Counted from the first letter of the stretch, positions 1 to 8,887 are shown. The stretch: 38,216 nt of DNA from Betaproteobacteria bacterium (GCA_005882215.1 VBCK01000153.1:1-38216); one strand, 5' to 3'. Notes: generated by a model not told the origin, from the sequence alone. Program-made: numbers and translations.

Positions 1-15
1 CGGGCGGAGCGAACC

Positions 16-165
16 ATGAACCAGACCACTGTAGACGCCAACGTCATCGAATTCGAAGCCACCGACCTGCAGGCCCTGGCCACGAAGCACGCGCAAGAGA
101 TCGTCGAACTCAACTTCGCTCAACTGGCGCTGATTGGTGGAGGTGAGGCTTCGATCATCCTCTGA
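16..165 (+). CDS. Short double-glycine leader peptide (putative exported micropeptide)
   Basis: A 49-residue ORF starting at ATG 16, with a GGAG ribosome binding site six bases upstream (6-9). Residues 32-43 (LNFAQLALIGGG) fit the double-glycine leader consensus LSxxELxxIxGG position for position. Peptidase-containing ABC transporters (C39 type) cleave after such a GG. Cleavage after G43 would release only EASIIL, a six-residue core with no cysteine. The N-terminal half (residues 1-31) is acidic and helix-prone, as leaders usually are. I do not recognise a named family. It could be a RiPP or bacteriocin precursor or a short signalling peptide. No transporter or maturase lies in the window, but the left flank is not visible. 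Existence of the gene is well supported; its function is inference from the leader motif. Confidence 0.7.
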   Translation: MNQTTVDANVIEFEATDLQALATKHAQEIVELNFAQLALIGGGEASIIL

Positions 166-708
166 CGGTTGCTCCGGACGGTCACTGAACCGAGACGCGG
201 GCGTTGAGCCGGCAACGCCGGGCGGGCGTTTCGGGTTGAGCGATATGGATTGCGTGGCGGCAAGCGGGCCGACTCGCTGCGATGGCGGACACGGTGACAT
301 CGTGACGCTCTCTCCCCTCTGATGGGCTTGTGCACGCGGTGGCTCGTCCGCGGGATCGTCCCGCCTCCGCCTCCGGGCGTATCGCAGCCCCCTTCCCTGA
401 TCCTACAAAGCCCTCCGTCAGTCAACCCCGACAGACTCGGCCCCGATTCCTGACTCGATCCCTAAATTGACCGGTGCCCTCGAGGCACCCCACCGCGATC
501 CGCCTTCAGGGCCTGCATCGTCTGCGGTGGGACTACCAGCAATCTAAGAATAACCCGGCTGCCAGCGAAGTGAAGGGCAGTGTCCTGGACGACTTCGTCG
601 CCGAAACGGTTGACCCTCGTGGACGTTGCGATCTGCCCCCGCTATCAACGGGCCACCTTGCATGTCGCGTTGCGGGGCCACGTTCCGGGTCAACCGGCCG
701 GCCGTCTC
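166..708. other. Gene-free gap after the leader peptide
   Basis: I find no convincing gene here: the open frames lack ribosome binding sites and recognisable protein character. Two small inverted repeats are visible. One is AACGCC/GGCGTT (214-219/225-230), about 50 bases after the peptide stop and followed by only a short T stretch, so at best a weak terminator. The other is GGTGCC-CTCGA-GGCACC (473-489), directly after a TTGACC hexamer (468-473 region); it could be an operator, but no -10 box fits and no gene follows on this strand. Confidence 0.5.
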
Positions 709-1980
709 TTAGCCTGAGTAAAGCTCGGCCGGCAGGCCGGCCGCCCGCAATGCCTGCAGCACCTGCTCGATGTGCCCGGGCCCACGGGTCTGCACTTCCA
801 TCTCGAGCTCGGCGTTCAGCACCGGCAGGGTCGTGAATGCACGCTGGTGCGCGACCTCCTCGATATTGGCCCCGGCCTGGCCCACGATGGCCGCGGCCCG
901 GGCCAGCTCGCCGGGAATGTCACGGATCGTCACGCGAATCCTCGCCAGGCGCCCGGCGCGCACCATGCCGCGCTCGATGATGTCGGCCAGCATCATCGGC
1001 TCGATGTTGCCGCCGCTCAGGATCAGGCCCACGCGGCGGCCCCGGAACCGCCCGGGATGGCGCAGCAGCGCAGCCAGACCGGCCGCGCCCGCCCCTTCGA
1101 CCACGGTCTTTTCAATCTCCAGCAACAGCACGATCGCGTGCTCGATATCGCCCTCGTTGACCAGCAGCACGTCGTCAACGAGCCGGCGCACGATGGCGGT
1201 GGTCAGCGCCCCCGGGGATTTGACCGCGATACCCTCGGCCAGCGTCGCGCTGGCGCACGGCATCGTCACGCCCTTGACCGCGGCATACATGGCAGGGAAG
1301 CGGTCGGTCTGCACGCCGATCACTTCGATGTCGGGCCGCACCGACCGCGCCGCGATCGCCACGCCCGAGATCAGGCCGCCGCCGCCGACCGCCACGCACA
1401 GGCATTGCAGATCGGGCTGCGCCGCCAGCATTTCGGCGCCGACCGTGCCCTGCCCGGCGATCACGTCGACGTCGTCGTACGGGTGCACCATCGTCAGCCC
1501 GCGCGACTGCACCAGCTGTTCGGCTTCCACGCGCGCGTCGTCGAACGTGTCTCCCGCGAGGATCACTTCGGCGTCAAAGCCCCGCGTGCGCTCGACCTTG
1601 ACGGACGGGGCGAAGCGCGGCATCACGATCACGGCCGGAATTCCCATCCGCTGCGCGTGAAAGGCAACGCCCTGAGCGTGATTGCCGGCGGACATCGCGA
1701 TCACTCCGCGCGAGCGTTCCTGCGCGCTCAACGTGCTCAGCCGGTTCAGCGCGCCGCGCTCCTTGAAGCTGGCCGTGAACTGCAGGTTCTCGAATTTCAG
1801 CCAGACTTCGGCCTGCGCGATCCGCGACAGCGTGCGCGAGTGCAGAAACGGCGTGACTTCGACCTGGCCGGCGATCCGCTGCGCGGCGCGCCGGATGTCG
1901 TCGGACGTGGGCCTGAGCCCCGCCAGGGGCTGGGGATGCGGTTCGGCGAGCACGGTGTCAGAGTGTATTCCGCGTAGCAT
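709..1980 (-). CDS. ilvA: Threonine ammonia-lyase (threonine dehydratase), single-ACT form
   Basis: PLP enzyme converting L-threonine to 2-oxobutanoate and ammonia, the first committed step to isoleucine or a catabolic route. The 423 residues match the short form with one C-terminal ACT-like domain, not the roughly 500-residue biosynthetic form with two. Visible motifs: PLP-lysine K73 in TASFKERGA, SAGNHAQG at 97-104 as substrate/PLP loop, and the glycine-rich phosphate cradle VGGGGLISG near 198-206. Residues from about 345 onward form the ACT-like domain (RVTIRDIPGELA), which usually binds allosteric effectors. The ATG at 1980 has only a weak GAGAAA upstream. It is transcribed divergently from the MAPEG gene across a 96-bp gap. 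The family is clear; whether it is biosynthetic (ilvA) or catabolic (tdcB-like) is not decided by sequence. Confidence 0.93.
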   Translation of the reverse strand: MLRGIHSDTVLAEPHPQPLAGLRPTSDDIRRAAQRIAGQVEVTPFLHSRTLSRIAQAEVWLKFENLQFTASFKERGALNRLSTLSAQERSRGVIAMSAGNHAQGVAFHAQRMGIPAVIVMPRFAPSVKVERTRGFDAEVILAGDTFDDARVEAEQLVQSRGLTMVHPYDDVDVIAGQGTVGAEMLAAQPDLQCLCVAVGGGGLISGVAIAARSVRPDIEVIGVQTDRFPAMYAAVKGVTMPCASATLAEGIAVKSPGALTTAIVRRLVDDVLLVNEGDIEHAIVLLLEIEKTVVEGAGAAGLAALLRHPGRFRGRRVGLILSGGNIEPMMLADIIERGMVRAGRLARIRVTIRDIPGELARAAAIVGQAGANIEEVAHQRAFTTLPVLNAELEMEVQTRGPGHIEQVLQALRAAGLPAELYSG

Positions 1981-2076
1981 TTTTCTCGCGACCGGGCGTC
2001 AACCCCGGGGCGGCCGTTGCTCAGCGGGCGCCGAACGCCTCAAACTGCGCCAACTGCCCACTGAAGAGAGCACCTG

Positions 2077-2475
2077 ATGACCTGGATCCAATGGCCTTCG
2101 CTGATCACCTGGCTCACGCTGATCCTGCTGGTTGCGCTGGCGTTCGACGTCAGCCGCGCCCGGGCCCACTACGGGATCCTGGCGCCGTCAACGAGCGGCG
2201 ACGAGCAGTTCGAAAGGATCTACCGGGTCCACATGAACACGCTGGAAAACGCGCTCGTGTTCCTGCCGGCCCTGTGGCTGGCCGCGTGGTACTGGAATCC
2301 GACCTGGGCCTCCGTGTGCGGTGCGACCTGGCTGGCCGGCCGCATCTGGTACGCGCGCTCGTACGCGCACCGTCCGAAGCACCGATCGGGCGGGTTCAGC
2401 CTGTCCTTTCTCGCGTTCGCGGTGCTGATCGTCGGATCCGCGGTGGGCTGGGTGCGCACCCTCGCATGGACCTGA
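2077..2475 (+). CDS. MAPEG family membrane protein
   Basis: A 132-residue integral membrane protein of the MAPEG superfamily (membrane-associated proteins in eicosanoid and glutathione metabolism). It shows about four hydrophobic segments and the family's hallmark on the second helix, HMNTLENALVFLP, with the ERxxxN-like stretch FERIYRVHMNT before it. Bacterial members are often glutathione-dependent transferases or peroxidases, but the substrate cannot be read from sequence. The start follows an AGAGAG ribosome binding site. The last 10 bases overlap the start of the ABC exporter gene, so the two are probably translationally coupled. Eukaryotic MAPEG proteins are trimers; that is family knowledge, not seen here. 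Confidence 0.85.
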   Translation: MTWIQWPSLITWLTLILLVALAFDVSRARAHYGILAPSTSGDEQFERIYRVHMNTLENALVFLPALWLAAWYWNPTWASVCGATWLAGRIWYARSYAHRPKHRSGGFSLSFLAFAVLIVGSAVGWVRTLAWT

Positions 2476-4373
2476 AGGTCGAGCCAACGGCCTGGCAGCA
2501 GGCCCAGACGCCCGTGCGGCGTCTGGGAACCCTGCGCGCGCTGTGGCCCTTCATTGTGCCGTACGGCCGCCAGATCGCGGTCGCGCTGCTGTTCCTGCTG
2601 CTGGCATCCCTGACGACGCTGGCGCTGCCATACGCGGTCCGGATGCTGGTCGACCGGGGGCTGGCGCTACCTTCGGACGTGGGGATCGCGCAACGGCTGA
2701 TCGCGGTGCAGCACCAGTTCGGGTGGCTGTTTGTCAACGCGGTCGGGCTGGCGGCTTTCACCGCGGCGCGCTTTTACATGGTGACGTGGATCGGCGAGCG
2801 CGTGACCGCCGACCTGCGCCAGGCCGTTTACGCGCACGTGCTGCGCCAGAGCCCGCAGTTCTTCGAAACCTTGAAGACCGGCGAAGTGCTGTCGCGCCTG
2901 ACCACCGATACGACGGTGATCCAGAACGCGGTCGGCTCCAGCGTTTCGATGGGACTGCGCAGCTCGGTGCTGTTCGTCGGCGCGCTGGCCATGCTGATCG
3001 CGACCAGCCCGCGCCTGATGCTGACGGTGGCCGGCGTGATCGCGCTGGTGGTGGCGCCGGCGCTGATCATCGGGCGGCGGGTGCGGCGCCTGTCGCGTGC
3101 CAGCCAGGACCGGATCGCCGACACCAGCGGCATCGCCGGCGAGGTGCTGAACGCGATCCCGGTGGTCCAGAGCTTCACGCAGGAGCAGGCCGAGGCGCAG
3201 CGGTTCCACCGCGCCAACGAGGCGGCGTTCCTGACCTCGATTCGACGTACCCGCACGCGCGCGCTGCTGACCGCGTTCGTGATCGTGGGCGTGTTCGCCT
3301 CGCTGCTGAACGGACTGCACAACGGCGTGCGGGGCGTGCTGGCCGGCACGATCACGGCCGGCCAGCTGAGCGAGATCGCGCTGTACATCACGCTGGCCGC
3401 CTCCAGCGTGGCCATGCTGGCCGAGGTCTGGGGCGATCTGCTGCGTGCGGCCGCTGCCACCGAACGGCTGTCGGAGCTGCTGGCAACGCGCCCGGCCATC
3501 GCCGATCCGGCCGCGCCGCGCGAACTGCCGCCGGCGCCCGCAGGGGCGGACCCTCACCCCCGACCCCTCTCCCACTCCGTGGGAGAGGGGAGCAAAACGA
3601 CCGTCTCTCACGGCGTGGGAGAGGGCCGGGTGAGGACGGGCCTGCGGGTCGACCTGCAGGAAGTGAGCTTTGCGTACCCGTCGCGTCCCGGCCGCAACGT
3701 CTTCGACGATCTGAGCCTGGTGATCGACGCCGGCCAGACCGTGGCGCTGGTCGGGCCGTCCGGCGCCGGCAAATCGACGATCTTCCAGCTGCTGCAGCGC
3801 TTCTACGAGGTATCGCGCGGCAGCGTGCTGGTCGGCGGCATCGACGTGCGCCAGTTGCGCCTGTCGGACCTGCGCGGGCGCATCGCGGTGGTCCCCCAGG
3901 AGCCGGTGATCTTCTCCGGCACGGTCCTGGACAACATCCGCTACGGCCGCAGCGGGGCGAGCCTGCAGGAAGCGCTGGCAGCCGGGCAGGCGGCTCACGT
4001 GGAGGAATTCGTCGGCCAGCTGCCCCAGCGCTACGACACGTTCGTGGGCGAGCGCGGGCTGCGCCTGTCGGGCGGCCAGCGCCAGCGGATCGCGATCGCG
4101 CGCGCGATCCTTAAAAACGCGCCCCTGTTGCTGCTGGACGAGGCCACCAGCAGCCTGGACGCCGAAAGCGAGCGCGCGGTGCAGCAGGCACTGGAGACGG
4201 CCATGCAGGGGCGCACGACCATCGTGATCGCGCACCGGCTGGCCACGGTGCAGCGCGCGGACCGGATCTTCGTGCTCGATCATGGAGTGATCGTGGACTC
4301 GGGCTCGCACGCGGAGCTGGCGGCGCGAGCCGGCTTGTACAGCCGCCTGGCGGCGCTGCAGTTTTCGCTTTGA
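2466..4373 (+). CDS. ABC exporter, fused permease/ATPase (MsbA-related, ABC-B type)
   Basis: A 635-residue half-transporter: N-terminal six-helix ABC membrane domain (about residues 25-330) and C-terminal ATPase (about 390-635). ATPase motifs are complete: Walker A GPSGAGKS near 429, signature LSGGQRQR near 534, Walker [13 protein letters not shown] near 554-563, and H-loop VIAHR. It probably exports a lipid or hydrophobic compound as a homodimer; the substrate is unknown. The ATG at 2466 is chosen because it overlaps the MAPEG stop and gives a normal N-terminus ([10 protein letters not shown]); the frame stays open further upstream only as a shadow of the MAPEG gene. Odd feature: the linker between the two domains (about residues 362-390) is encoded by a palindromic repeat element inserted in frame, making the linker longer than usual. 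Confidence 0.92.
   Translation: MDLKVEPTAWQQAQTPVRRLGTLRALWPFIVPYGRQIAVALLFLLLASLTTLALPYAVRMLVDRGLALPSDVGIAQRLIAVQHQFGWLFVNAVGLAAFTAARFYMVTWIGERVTADLRQAVYAHVLRQSPQFFETLKTGEVLSRLTTDTTVIQNAVGSSVSMGLRSSVLFVGALAMLIATSPRLMLTVAGVIALVVAPALIIGRRVRRLSRASQDRIADTSGIAGEVLNAIPVVQSFTQEQAEAQRFHRANEAAFLTSIRRTRTRALLTAFVIVGVFASLLNGLHNGVRGVLAGTITAGQLSEIALYITLAASSVAMLAEVWGDLLRAAAATERLSELLATRPAIADPAAPRELPPAPAGADPHPRPLSHSVGEGSKTTVSHGVGEGRVRTGLRVDLQEVSFAYPSRPGRNVFDDLSLVIDAGQTVALVGPSGAGKSTIFQLLQRFYEVSRGSVLVGGIDVRQLRLSDLRGRIAVVPQEPVIFSGTVLDNIRYGRSGASLQEALAAGQAAHVEEFVGQLPQRYDTFVGERGLRLSGGQRQRIAIARAILKNAPLLLLDEATSSLDAESERAVQQALETAMQGRTTIVIAHRLATVQRADRIFVLDHGVIVDSGSHAELAARAGLYSRLAALQFSL
3551..3635. repeat. Palindromic interspersed repeat inside the ABC exporter gene
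   Basis: A perfect 12-bp stem with a 3-base loop (CCCCTCTCCCAC at 3564-3575, GTGGGAGAGGGG at 3579-3590). A partial second copy of the right arm follows (GTGGGAGAGGG at 3615-3625). The whole is framed by CCCTCACCC (3551-3559) and GGGTGAGG (3628-3635), which also pair. This CCCTCACCCC...CTCTCCC...GGGAGAGGG design is that of interspersed palindromic repeats normally found between genes in many proteobacteria. Here it lies in frame in coding sequence and is translated as a histidine, serine and glycine-rich linker (HSVGEG, HGVGEG). A diverged relative appears near 15648-15702. Confidence 0.85.
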
Positions 4374-4396
4374 GCCGGGCAGCCGGCATCGCGTTG

Positions 4397-4406
4397 CCGA
4401 TAAAAT
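4397..4406 (+). promoter_or_regulatory. Candidate -10 element immediately before thyA
   Basis: The sequence GCCGATAAAAT sits in the 39-bp gap between the ABC exporter stop and thyA, with TAAAAT at 4401-4406. A start site six to seven bases downstream would fall on or beside the chosen thyA ATG (4413). No Shine-Dalgarno sequence is visible, so a leaderless or near-leaderless thyA transcript is possible. No good -35 hexamer is seen (position 4378-4383 reads GGCAGC-like). Inference only. Confidence 0.35.
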
Positions 4407-4412
4407 GATGTG

Positions 4413-5204
4413 ATGCACGAGTATGAAAACTTCATGCGGCACGTGTTCGAACACGGTGTCGACAAGGCCGATCGCACCGGCACCGGCGCGCGCTCCGTGT
4501 TCGGCTACCAGCTGCGGTTCGACCTTGGCCAGGGCTTCCCGCTGGTGACGACCAAGAAGCTGCACGTGCGATCGATCATTTACGAGCTGCTGTGGTTCCT
4601 GAAGGGTGCCAGCAACGTGGAGTACCTGCAGCGCAACGGCGTGACGATCTGGGACGAATGGGCCGACGCCGACGGCGAGCTGGGGCCCGTGTACGGGGTG
4701 CAGTGGCGCGCCTGGCCTTCCGCGGACGGCCCGATCGATCAGATCGCGCGGGTGATCGAACGGATCCGGGCCGACCCCGACTCGCGCCGGCTGATCGTTT
4801 CGGCCTGGAACGTGGCCGACATCCCGAAGATGAAGCTGCCGCCCTGCCACCTGCTGTTCCAGTTCAACGTGACGGCCGGGCGGCTGAGCTGCCAGCTGTA
4901 CCAGCGCAGCTGCGACGTATTCCTCGGGGTTCCGTTCAACATCGCCAGCTACAGCCTGCTCACCCACATGGTGGCGCAGCAGTGCGACCTGGCGCCGGGC
5001 GATTTCGTGTGGACGGGCGGCGACTGCCACATCTACCACAATCACCTGGAGCAGGTGCGCGAGCAACTGTCGCGCACGCCCTACCCTTACCCGCAGTTGC
5101 ATATCACGCGGCGGCCACCGTCCATTTCCGACTACGTATTCGAGGACTTCCAGATCCTGGGCTATCAATCGCATCCGCCGATCCGGGGCGAGGTGGCCGT
5201 TTGA
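4413..5204 (+). CDS. thyA: Thymidylate synthase
   Basis: Makes dTMP from dUMP using 5,10-methylene-tetrahydrofolate as both carbon donor and reductant, releasing dihydrofolate. The 263 residues align throughout with the E. coli enzyme: phosphate-binding R21 in [24 protein letters not shown], catalytic C145 in [23 protein letters not shown] and the C-terminal [11 protein letters not shown] 4413 is preferred because MHEYENFM matches the E. coli N-terminus; a GTG in frame one codon upstream is the alternative. Dihydrofolate reductase, which recycles its product, lies downstream at 7778 on the same strand, separated only by the transglutaminase-like gene. The stop TGA overlaps the TTG start of that gene (TTGA), implying translational coupling. 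Confidence 0.97.
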   Translation: MHEYENFMRHVFEHGVDKADRTGTGARSVFGYQLRFDLGQGFPLVTTKKLHVRSIIYELLWFLKGASNVEYLQRNGVTIWDEWADADGELGPVYGVQWRAWPSADGPIDQIARVIERIRADPDSRRLIVSAWNVADIPKMKLPPCHLLFQFNVTAGRLSCQLYQRSCDVFLGVPFNIASYSLLTHMVAQQCDLAPGDFVWTGGDCHIYHNHLEQVREQLSRTPYPYPQLHITRRPPSISDYVFEDFQILGYQSHPPIRGEVAV

Positions 5205-5236
5205 GCGCCCTTTTGAGTGCCCGTTTGAGCGCCATC
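5201..5236 (+). repeat. Three tandem 12-base units at the thyA stop / next gene start
   Basis: Units at 5201-5212, 5213-5224 and 5225-5236, each starting TTGAG(C/T)GCC. They encode the repeats [12 protein letters not shown] at the beginning of the signal peptide of the following gene. Each unit supplies an in-frame TTG that could act as a start codon and an out-of-frame TGA, the first of which is the thyA stop. Such a repeat can gain or lose units and so shift the start position without breaking the frame. Confidence 0.75.
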
Positions 5237-7588
5237 GCGGCGATCCTGATCGGGTCCTGCTGCGGCCAGGCGCTCGGACAGGCGAGCGTGACGGCGCCCG
5301 CGAGCCGGCCCGCGGTCAAGGAGGTGCGGGTCGCGGCCGAAGCGTTTTCGCGCGGCGCGCCGGTGCCCGACTGGGTCGAGCCGGTACCGGTGCCCGAAGC
5401 GGCGCGCAAGCGGCCCGTCCTCGTGCGCCTGGCCGACACCCAGCTGCGCGCGGCCCCGACGCCGGCCGTTTTCGTGCACCGGGCGATCCAGTCGAACGAT
5501 TCGTCGACGCTGAAGAAGATCGGCGAGTTTCCGATCTATTTCGTCCCCGACTACCAGCGCCTGACGCTGCATTCGATCAGCGTGCTGCGCGCCGGCGAGA
5601 AGCTGGACCGCACCCAGTCGGCCAACATCCGCTTCCTGCAACCGAGCTCGGAATTCGCCAGCAGCACCTACACCAGCTCCGTGACCGCGGCCGTGCTGAT
5701 CGACGATGTCAGGGTCGGCGACACCGTCGAGTACGCCTACACGGTCGAAGGGGAAAACCCGGTCTTCGCAGGCAAGTACTTCGAAGGGGCCATGTGGGAC
5801 GGGGACGATCCGGTCGAGCTGCGCCGGGTCGTCTTCAGCACCCCGGAATCGCGCCCGATCGCGTGGAAGCCGATCGGCGATTTCGGCGCCGCCATCCCCG
5901 ATCCGAAGGTTTCGGTCCACGACGGCGTGCGCACGCTGCGGTTCGAGGAGCGCTCGCTCGAGCCGGTGACGGTCGAGACGCTGACGCCGAACAGCTATGC
6001 GCCGTTTCGCTGGATCCAGTTCTCCGAGTTCGAGAGCTGGTCCGAGGTGAACGCGTGGGCCGGGGGCCTGTTTCCCCCGCGGCCCGCCACCTTGCCCGAG
6101 CTCGCCGCGCTGGTCGATACGCTGCGCGCCAAGCCGACGCCGGAGGCGCGCCTGTCCGAAGCGCTGGCCTTCACGCAGCGCGAGATCCGCTACCTTTCCC
6201 TGTCGTTCGGGGAAAGCTCGCATCGGCCCGCTTCCCCGGAAGTGGTCCTGCAGCGCCGGTTCGGCGACTGCAAGGACAAGTCGTACTTCCTTATCACGCT
6301 GCTCGAGGCGGTGGGCATCGAAGCGCACCCGGTGCTGCTCAGCACACAGCGAAGGTCCCGGCAGGAGCTGATGCTGCCGGGCCCCGGCCCTTTCGACCAC
6401 GTGATCGTGCAGGCGAGGATCGGCGAGCAGGTCTACTTCGTCGATCCGACCATCTTCGAGCAGAGAGGGCGGATCGACCGGATCGGCCAGGCGCACGAGC
6501 AGGCGCAGGTGCTGGTGATCAGCGCCGACACGACCGGCCTGACGACCATCCCTTTATCGCCCGCCGACCTCGACACCAGCGAACGGCACGACGAGGCGGT
6601 CCTGAAGCGCTTCGACGGCGAGGGCGAGCTGGTGTCGAGGCAGACGTTCACGGGGGTGCGCGCGGCCCTGATGCGCGCGGTTCTGGCGCGCGTCGAGCTC
6701 AAGGCGATCGAAAAGGAAATCGGGGCAGCCTTCGAAAAGAGCTATCCGGGCGCGGTGCTGAGCGGACCGATCGAGGTGCAGGACGACACCGACCTTAACC
6801 GGGTCGTCCTCACGTCCCGGCTGCACATCCCCGAATTCGCCCGCAAGGCCGGCACCAGCTGGGTGATCGCCTATCGGCCCGAGAACCTGATCGGGGTCGT
6901 CAACGCGCAAAGCTCGAGCAATCGGAGCTTTCCGATGAAAGTGCAGTCGTTTCCGTACATTGCCCGCTACTCGTTCGACCTGGAGCTGCCGCAGGAGGTG
7001 GCGGCGATACGCGATCCGAACACGGAACGGCTGAACGGGGCGTTCTTCGATTACTCGGTGACGCAGTCGTTTCGCGGCAATCGGGCCAAGGTCGAAATCG
7101 ACTTTCGAGCGCTGGCAGGCGAAATCCCGGCCAAGAAGGTCTCCGAGTACCAGTCCGATGTGCGCAAGCTCGGCGAGCTGTCCCGCTGGGTCGTGCTGAT
7201 CGGGCCCGGCGACTTCAAGAAGCCGGGGTTTCTCGGCATCGGCGAGAAGTCGCTGCGCGACACGCTGATCGAGCGCACGCGCGAGTCGATCTCCAAGTAC
7301 ACGGCCTCGATCAAGTCGGAAAAACTCGGCGGCGCGGACCTGGCCAAGGCGTACTGCGAGCGAAGCGTCGCCTACTACTACCTGGACGAATTCGACAAGG
7401 CGCTGCAAGACGCCAACCGCGCGGTCGAGCTGGCGCCGAACGATGCGGAAATACTGGCGTGCCGCTCGGAGGCGTATTTCTCGTCGGGCGATTTCACGCA
7501 CGCCGTCACCGACGCGTCGCGCGCGGTGCTGCTGGGCGAGGGCGAGGCGCGCTACCTAACCGGAAAACCGGCGACGAGCTGGCGCTAA
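5201..7588 (+). CDS. Exported DUF3857 / transglutaminase-like / TPR protein (frameshifted at 3' end)
   Basis: A probable secreted or periplasmic protein: signal peptide (residues 1 to about 30, hydrophobic AIAAILIG), DUF3857 beta domain (about 60-250), a transglutaminase-like cysteine protease fold and C-terminal TPR repeats. The catalytic triad is visible: C357 in GDCKDKS, H400 in FDHV, D415 in FVDPT. Substrates of this family are unknown; the fold catalyses peptide bond cleavage or cross-linking. The TTG at 5201 overlaps the thyA stop; TTG codons at 5213 and 5225 are alternatives. The reading frame is lost near 7556 inside the TPR region and ends at 7588, while the same TPR array continues in the -1 frame to 7755. 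One missing base explains this (true frameshift or sequencing error), giving a full product of about 850 residues. Confidence 0.85.
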   Translation: MSALLSARLSAIAAILIGSCCGQALGQASVTAPASRPAVKEVRVAAEAFSRGAPVPDWVEPVPVPEAARKRPVLVRLADTQLRAAPTPAVFVHRAIQSNDSSTLKKIGEFPIYFVPDYQRLTLHSISVLRAGEKLDRTQSANIRFLQPSSEFASSTYTSSVTAAVLIDDVRVGDTVEYAYTVEGENPVFAGKYFEGAMWDGDDPVELRRVVFSTPESRPIAWKPIGDFGAAIPDPKVSVHDGVRTLRFEERSLEPVTVETLTPNSYAPFRWIQFSEFESWSEVNAWAGGLFPPRPATLPELAALVDTLRAKPTPEARLSEALAFTQREIRYLSLSFGESSHRPASPEVVLQRRFGDCKDKSYFLITLLEAVGIEAHPVLLSTQRRSRQELMLPGPGPFDHVIVQARIGEQVYFVDPTIFEQRGRIDRIGQAHEQAQVLVISADTTGLTTIPLSPADLDTSERHDEAVLKRFDGEGELVSRQTFTGVRAALMRAVLARVELKAIEKEIGAAFEKSYPGAVLSGPIEVQDDTDLNRVVLTSRLHIPEFARKAGTSWVIAYRPENLIGVVNAQSSSNRSFPMKVQSFPYIARYSFDLELPQEVAAIRDPNTERLNGAFFDYSVTQSFRGNRAKVEIDFRALAGEIPAKKVSEYQSDVRKLGELSRWVVLIGPGDFKKPGFLGIGEKSLRDTLIERTRESISKYTASIKSEKLGGADLAKAYCERSVAYYYLDEFDKALQDANRAVELAPNDAEILACRSEAYFSSGDFTHAVTDASRAVLLGEGEARYLTGKPATSWR

Positions 7589-7755
7589 CCCAGACCGAGG
7601 CCTACTTCTATCTCGGGCAGCACTACCTGATGCTGGGTGACCGCCCGGGCGCGCACCAGGCGTTCGAGAAGGTCAGGTCGCTCGGCGTGGTACCGTACAT
7701 CGAATACATCTCGTCGGGCTTCGAGTTGAAGGATCTCGACAGCGCGGCTCAATGA
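7555..7755 (+). pseudogene. Frameshifted C-terminal TPR portion of the transglutaminase-like protein
   Basis: In the -1 frame relative to the gene above, translation continues as [19 protein letters not shown] and a further TPR-like helix pair (LGQHYLMLGDRPGAHQAFEKV), ending SAAQ at the stop 7753-7755. It has no ribosome binding site or plausible start of its own. Restoring one base in the CT-AAC stretch near 7556-7558 would join it smoothly to the upstream frame (EARYL-NRKTG). A -1 slip on A-AAA at 7564-7567 would also join the frames, but there is no strong slippery heptamer. Confidence 0.75.
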
Positions 7756-7777
7756 TCAAACGGGGACCGTCCGATCC

Positions 7778-8290
7778 GTGCCAGTGCAGCGCCCGCGGCT
7801 GAACCTGATCGTGGCGCGGGCGCGCAACGGCGTGATCGGGCGCGGCGGCACCCTGCCGTGGCATCTGCCCGAGGATCTTCGCCACTTCAAGCGGACCACG
7901 ATCGGGCACCCGATCGTGATGGGGCGCAGGACCTGGCAGTCGATCGGGCGGGCGCTGCCGGGCCGGCGCAGCATCGTCCTCACACGCAATCCGCGCTGGA
8001 GCGCGCCCGGCTGCGAGACGGCCGCAAGCCTGGCGCAAGCGCTGGCCATGTGCGAAGGCGCCGCCGAGGTGTTCGTGATCGGGGGCGCGGCGGTGTTCGC
8101 CGAGGCGCTGCCGCAGGCGCAGCGGCTGTTCGTCACCGAGATCGACGCCGATTTCGAAGGCGACACCTTTTTCCCGCCGATCGACCCGGCCGCCTGGCGC
8201 GAGACGTCGCGCGAACACCTGGCGCAGGATGCCGGCCGGCCGTTCGGCATCGACTTCGTCACGCTGGAAGCCACCGCAGCGGTTGTCTGA
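7778..8290 (+). CDS. folA: Dihydrofolate reductase
   Basis: Reduces dihydrofolate to tetrahydrofolate with NADPH, regenerating the cofactor spent by ThyA. The 170 residues carry the family landmarks: [15 protein letters not shown] (Met20 loop), [13 protein letters not shown] with the catalytic acid in [19 protein letters not shown] (NADPH contact), [11 protein letters not shown], and [13 protein letters not shown]. Translation starts with GTG at 7778 (GTG 7784 is an alternative); a GGGGA at 7762-7766 is the likely ribosome binding site. It follows the transglutaminase-like gene by 22 bases and so is probably co-transcribed with thyA. Target of trimethoprim in general; nothing here indicates a resistant form. 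Confidence 0.95.
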   Translation: MPVQRPRLNLIVARARNGVIGRGGTLPWHLPEDLRHFKRTTIGHPIVMGRRTWQSIGRALPGRRSIVLTRNPRWSAPGCETAASLAQALAMCEGAAEVFVIGGAAVFAEALPQAQRLFVTEIDADFEGDTFFPPIDPAAWRETSREHLAQDAGRPFGIDFVTLEATAAVV

Positions 8291-8305
8291 TCAGGAGAGC
8301 GAGCA

Positions 8306-8887
8306 ATGCCACATGAGGAGTTTCACGTCCACGGCGCGCACGATCACGAGCTCGAGCACGCGGCCGAGCACGGGCTCGCCGACCGCTTCTCGGGCCGCAT
8401 CGCGGTGACCACCGCGATCCTGGCCACGCTGGGCGCCTTGATGTCGTTCGCCGGCGGCGATACGCAGGCCAAGGCGCAGATATTCAAGAACAACGCGGCG
8501 ATCAAGAAAACCGAGGCCAACGACCAGTGGACGTACTACCAGGCCAAGGGCAACAAGCGGAACCTGGCCGAAGTGGCGGCTACGCTGGTGACGCAGCCGG
8601 ACAAGGTCCAGTTCTACCAGGGCGAGACCGAGCGCTACAAGAAGGAGCAGGCCGAGATCAAGCAGGCCGCCGAGAAACTGGAGGCCGAATCGAAGGAATG
8701 GGACCAGCGCAGCGAGGAGCAGATGCACCTGCATCACCGCTGGGCGCTGGCCGCCACCGCGATGCAGATCGCGATCGCGCTGTCGGCCATCGCGCTGCTG
8801 ACCCGCCGCAGCTGGCTGGTGTACGGCGTGTACGCGGTGGCCGCGATCGGCGCCGCATTCGGGGCGCTGGCGCTCGCGGGGATTTGA
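8306..8887 (+). CDS. DUF4337 family membrane protein
   Basis: A 193-residue protein matching the DUF4337 pattern: histidine-rich acidic N-terminus (HEEFHVHGAHDHELEHAAEH), one membrane segment around residues 33-50, a charged central helix with NDQWTYYQAKGNKRN and a run of K/E-rich coiled-coil sequence (about 105-140), then two closely spaced hydrophobic segments at the C-terminus. Function unknown. AGGAGAG just upstream of ATG 8306 is a good ribosome binding site, and folA ends only 15 bases before. It converges on the PEBP gene with a 12-base gap and no obvious terminator between them. Confidence 0.85.
   Translation: MPHEEFHVHGAHDHELEHAAEHGLADRFSGRIAVTTAILATLGALMSFAGGDTQAKAQIFKNNAAIKKTEANDQWTYYQAKGNKRNLAEVAATLVTQPDKVQFYQGETERYKKEQAEIKQAAEKLEAESKEWDQRSEEQMHLHHRWALAATAMQIAIALSAIALLTRRSWLVYGVYAVAAIGAAFGALALAGI

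Noticed and set aside
474..836. 120-codon plus-strand open frame in the left gap
   Set aside because: No ribosome binding site, no protein character, and its end overlaps ilvA.
2667..5174. Very long open frame on the minus strand (835 codons) opposite the ABC exporter and thyA
   Set aside because: It mirrors two well-identified genes in high-GC DNA, has no family character (runs of R, H, Q, A) and no ribosome binding site; a codon-bias shadow.
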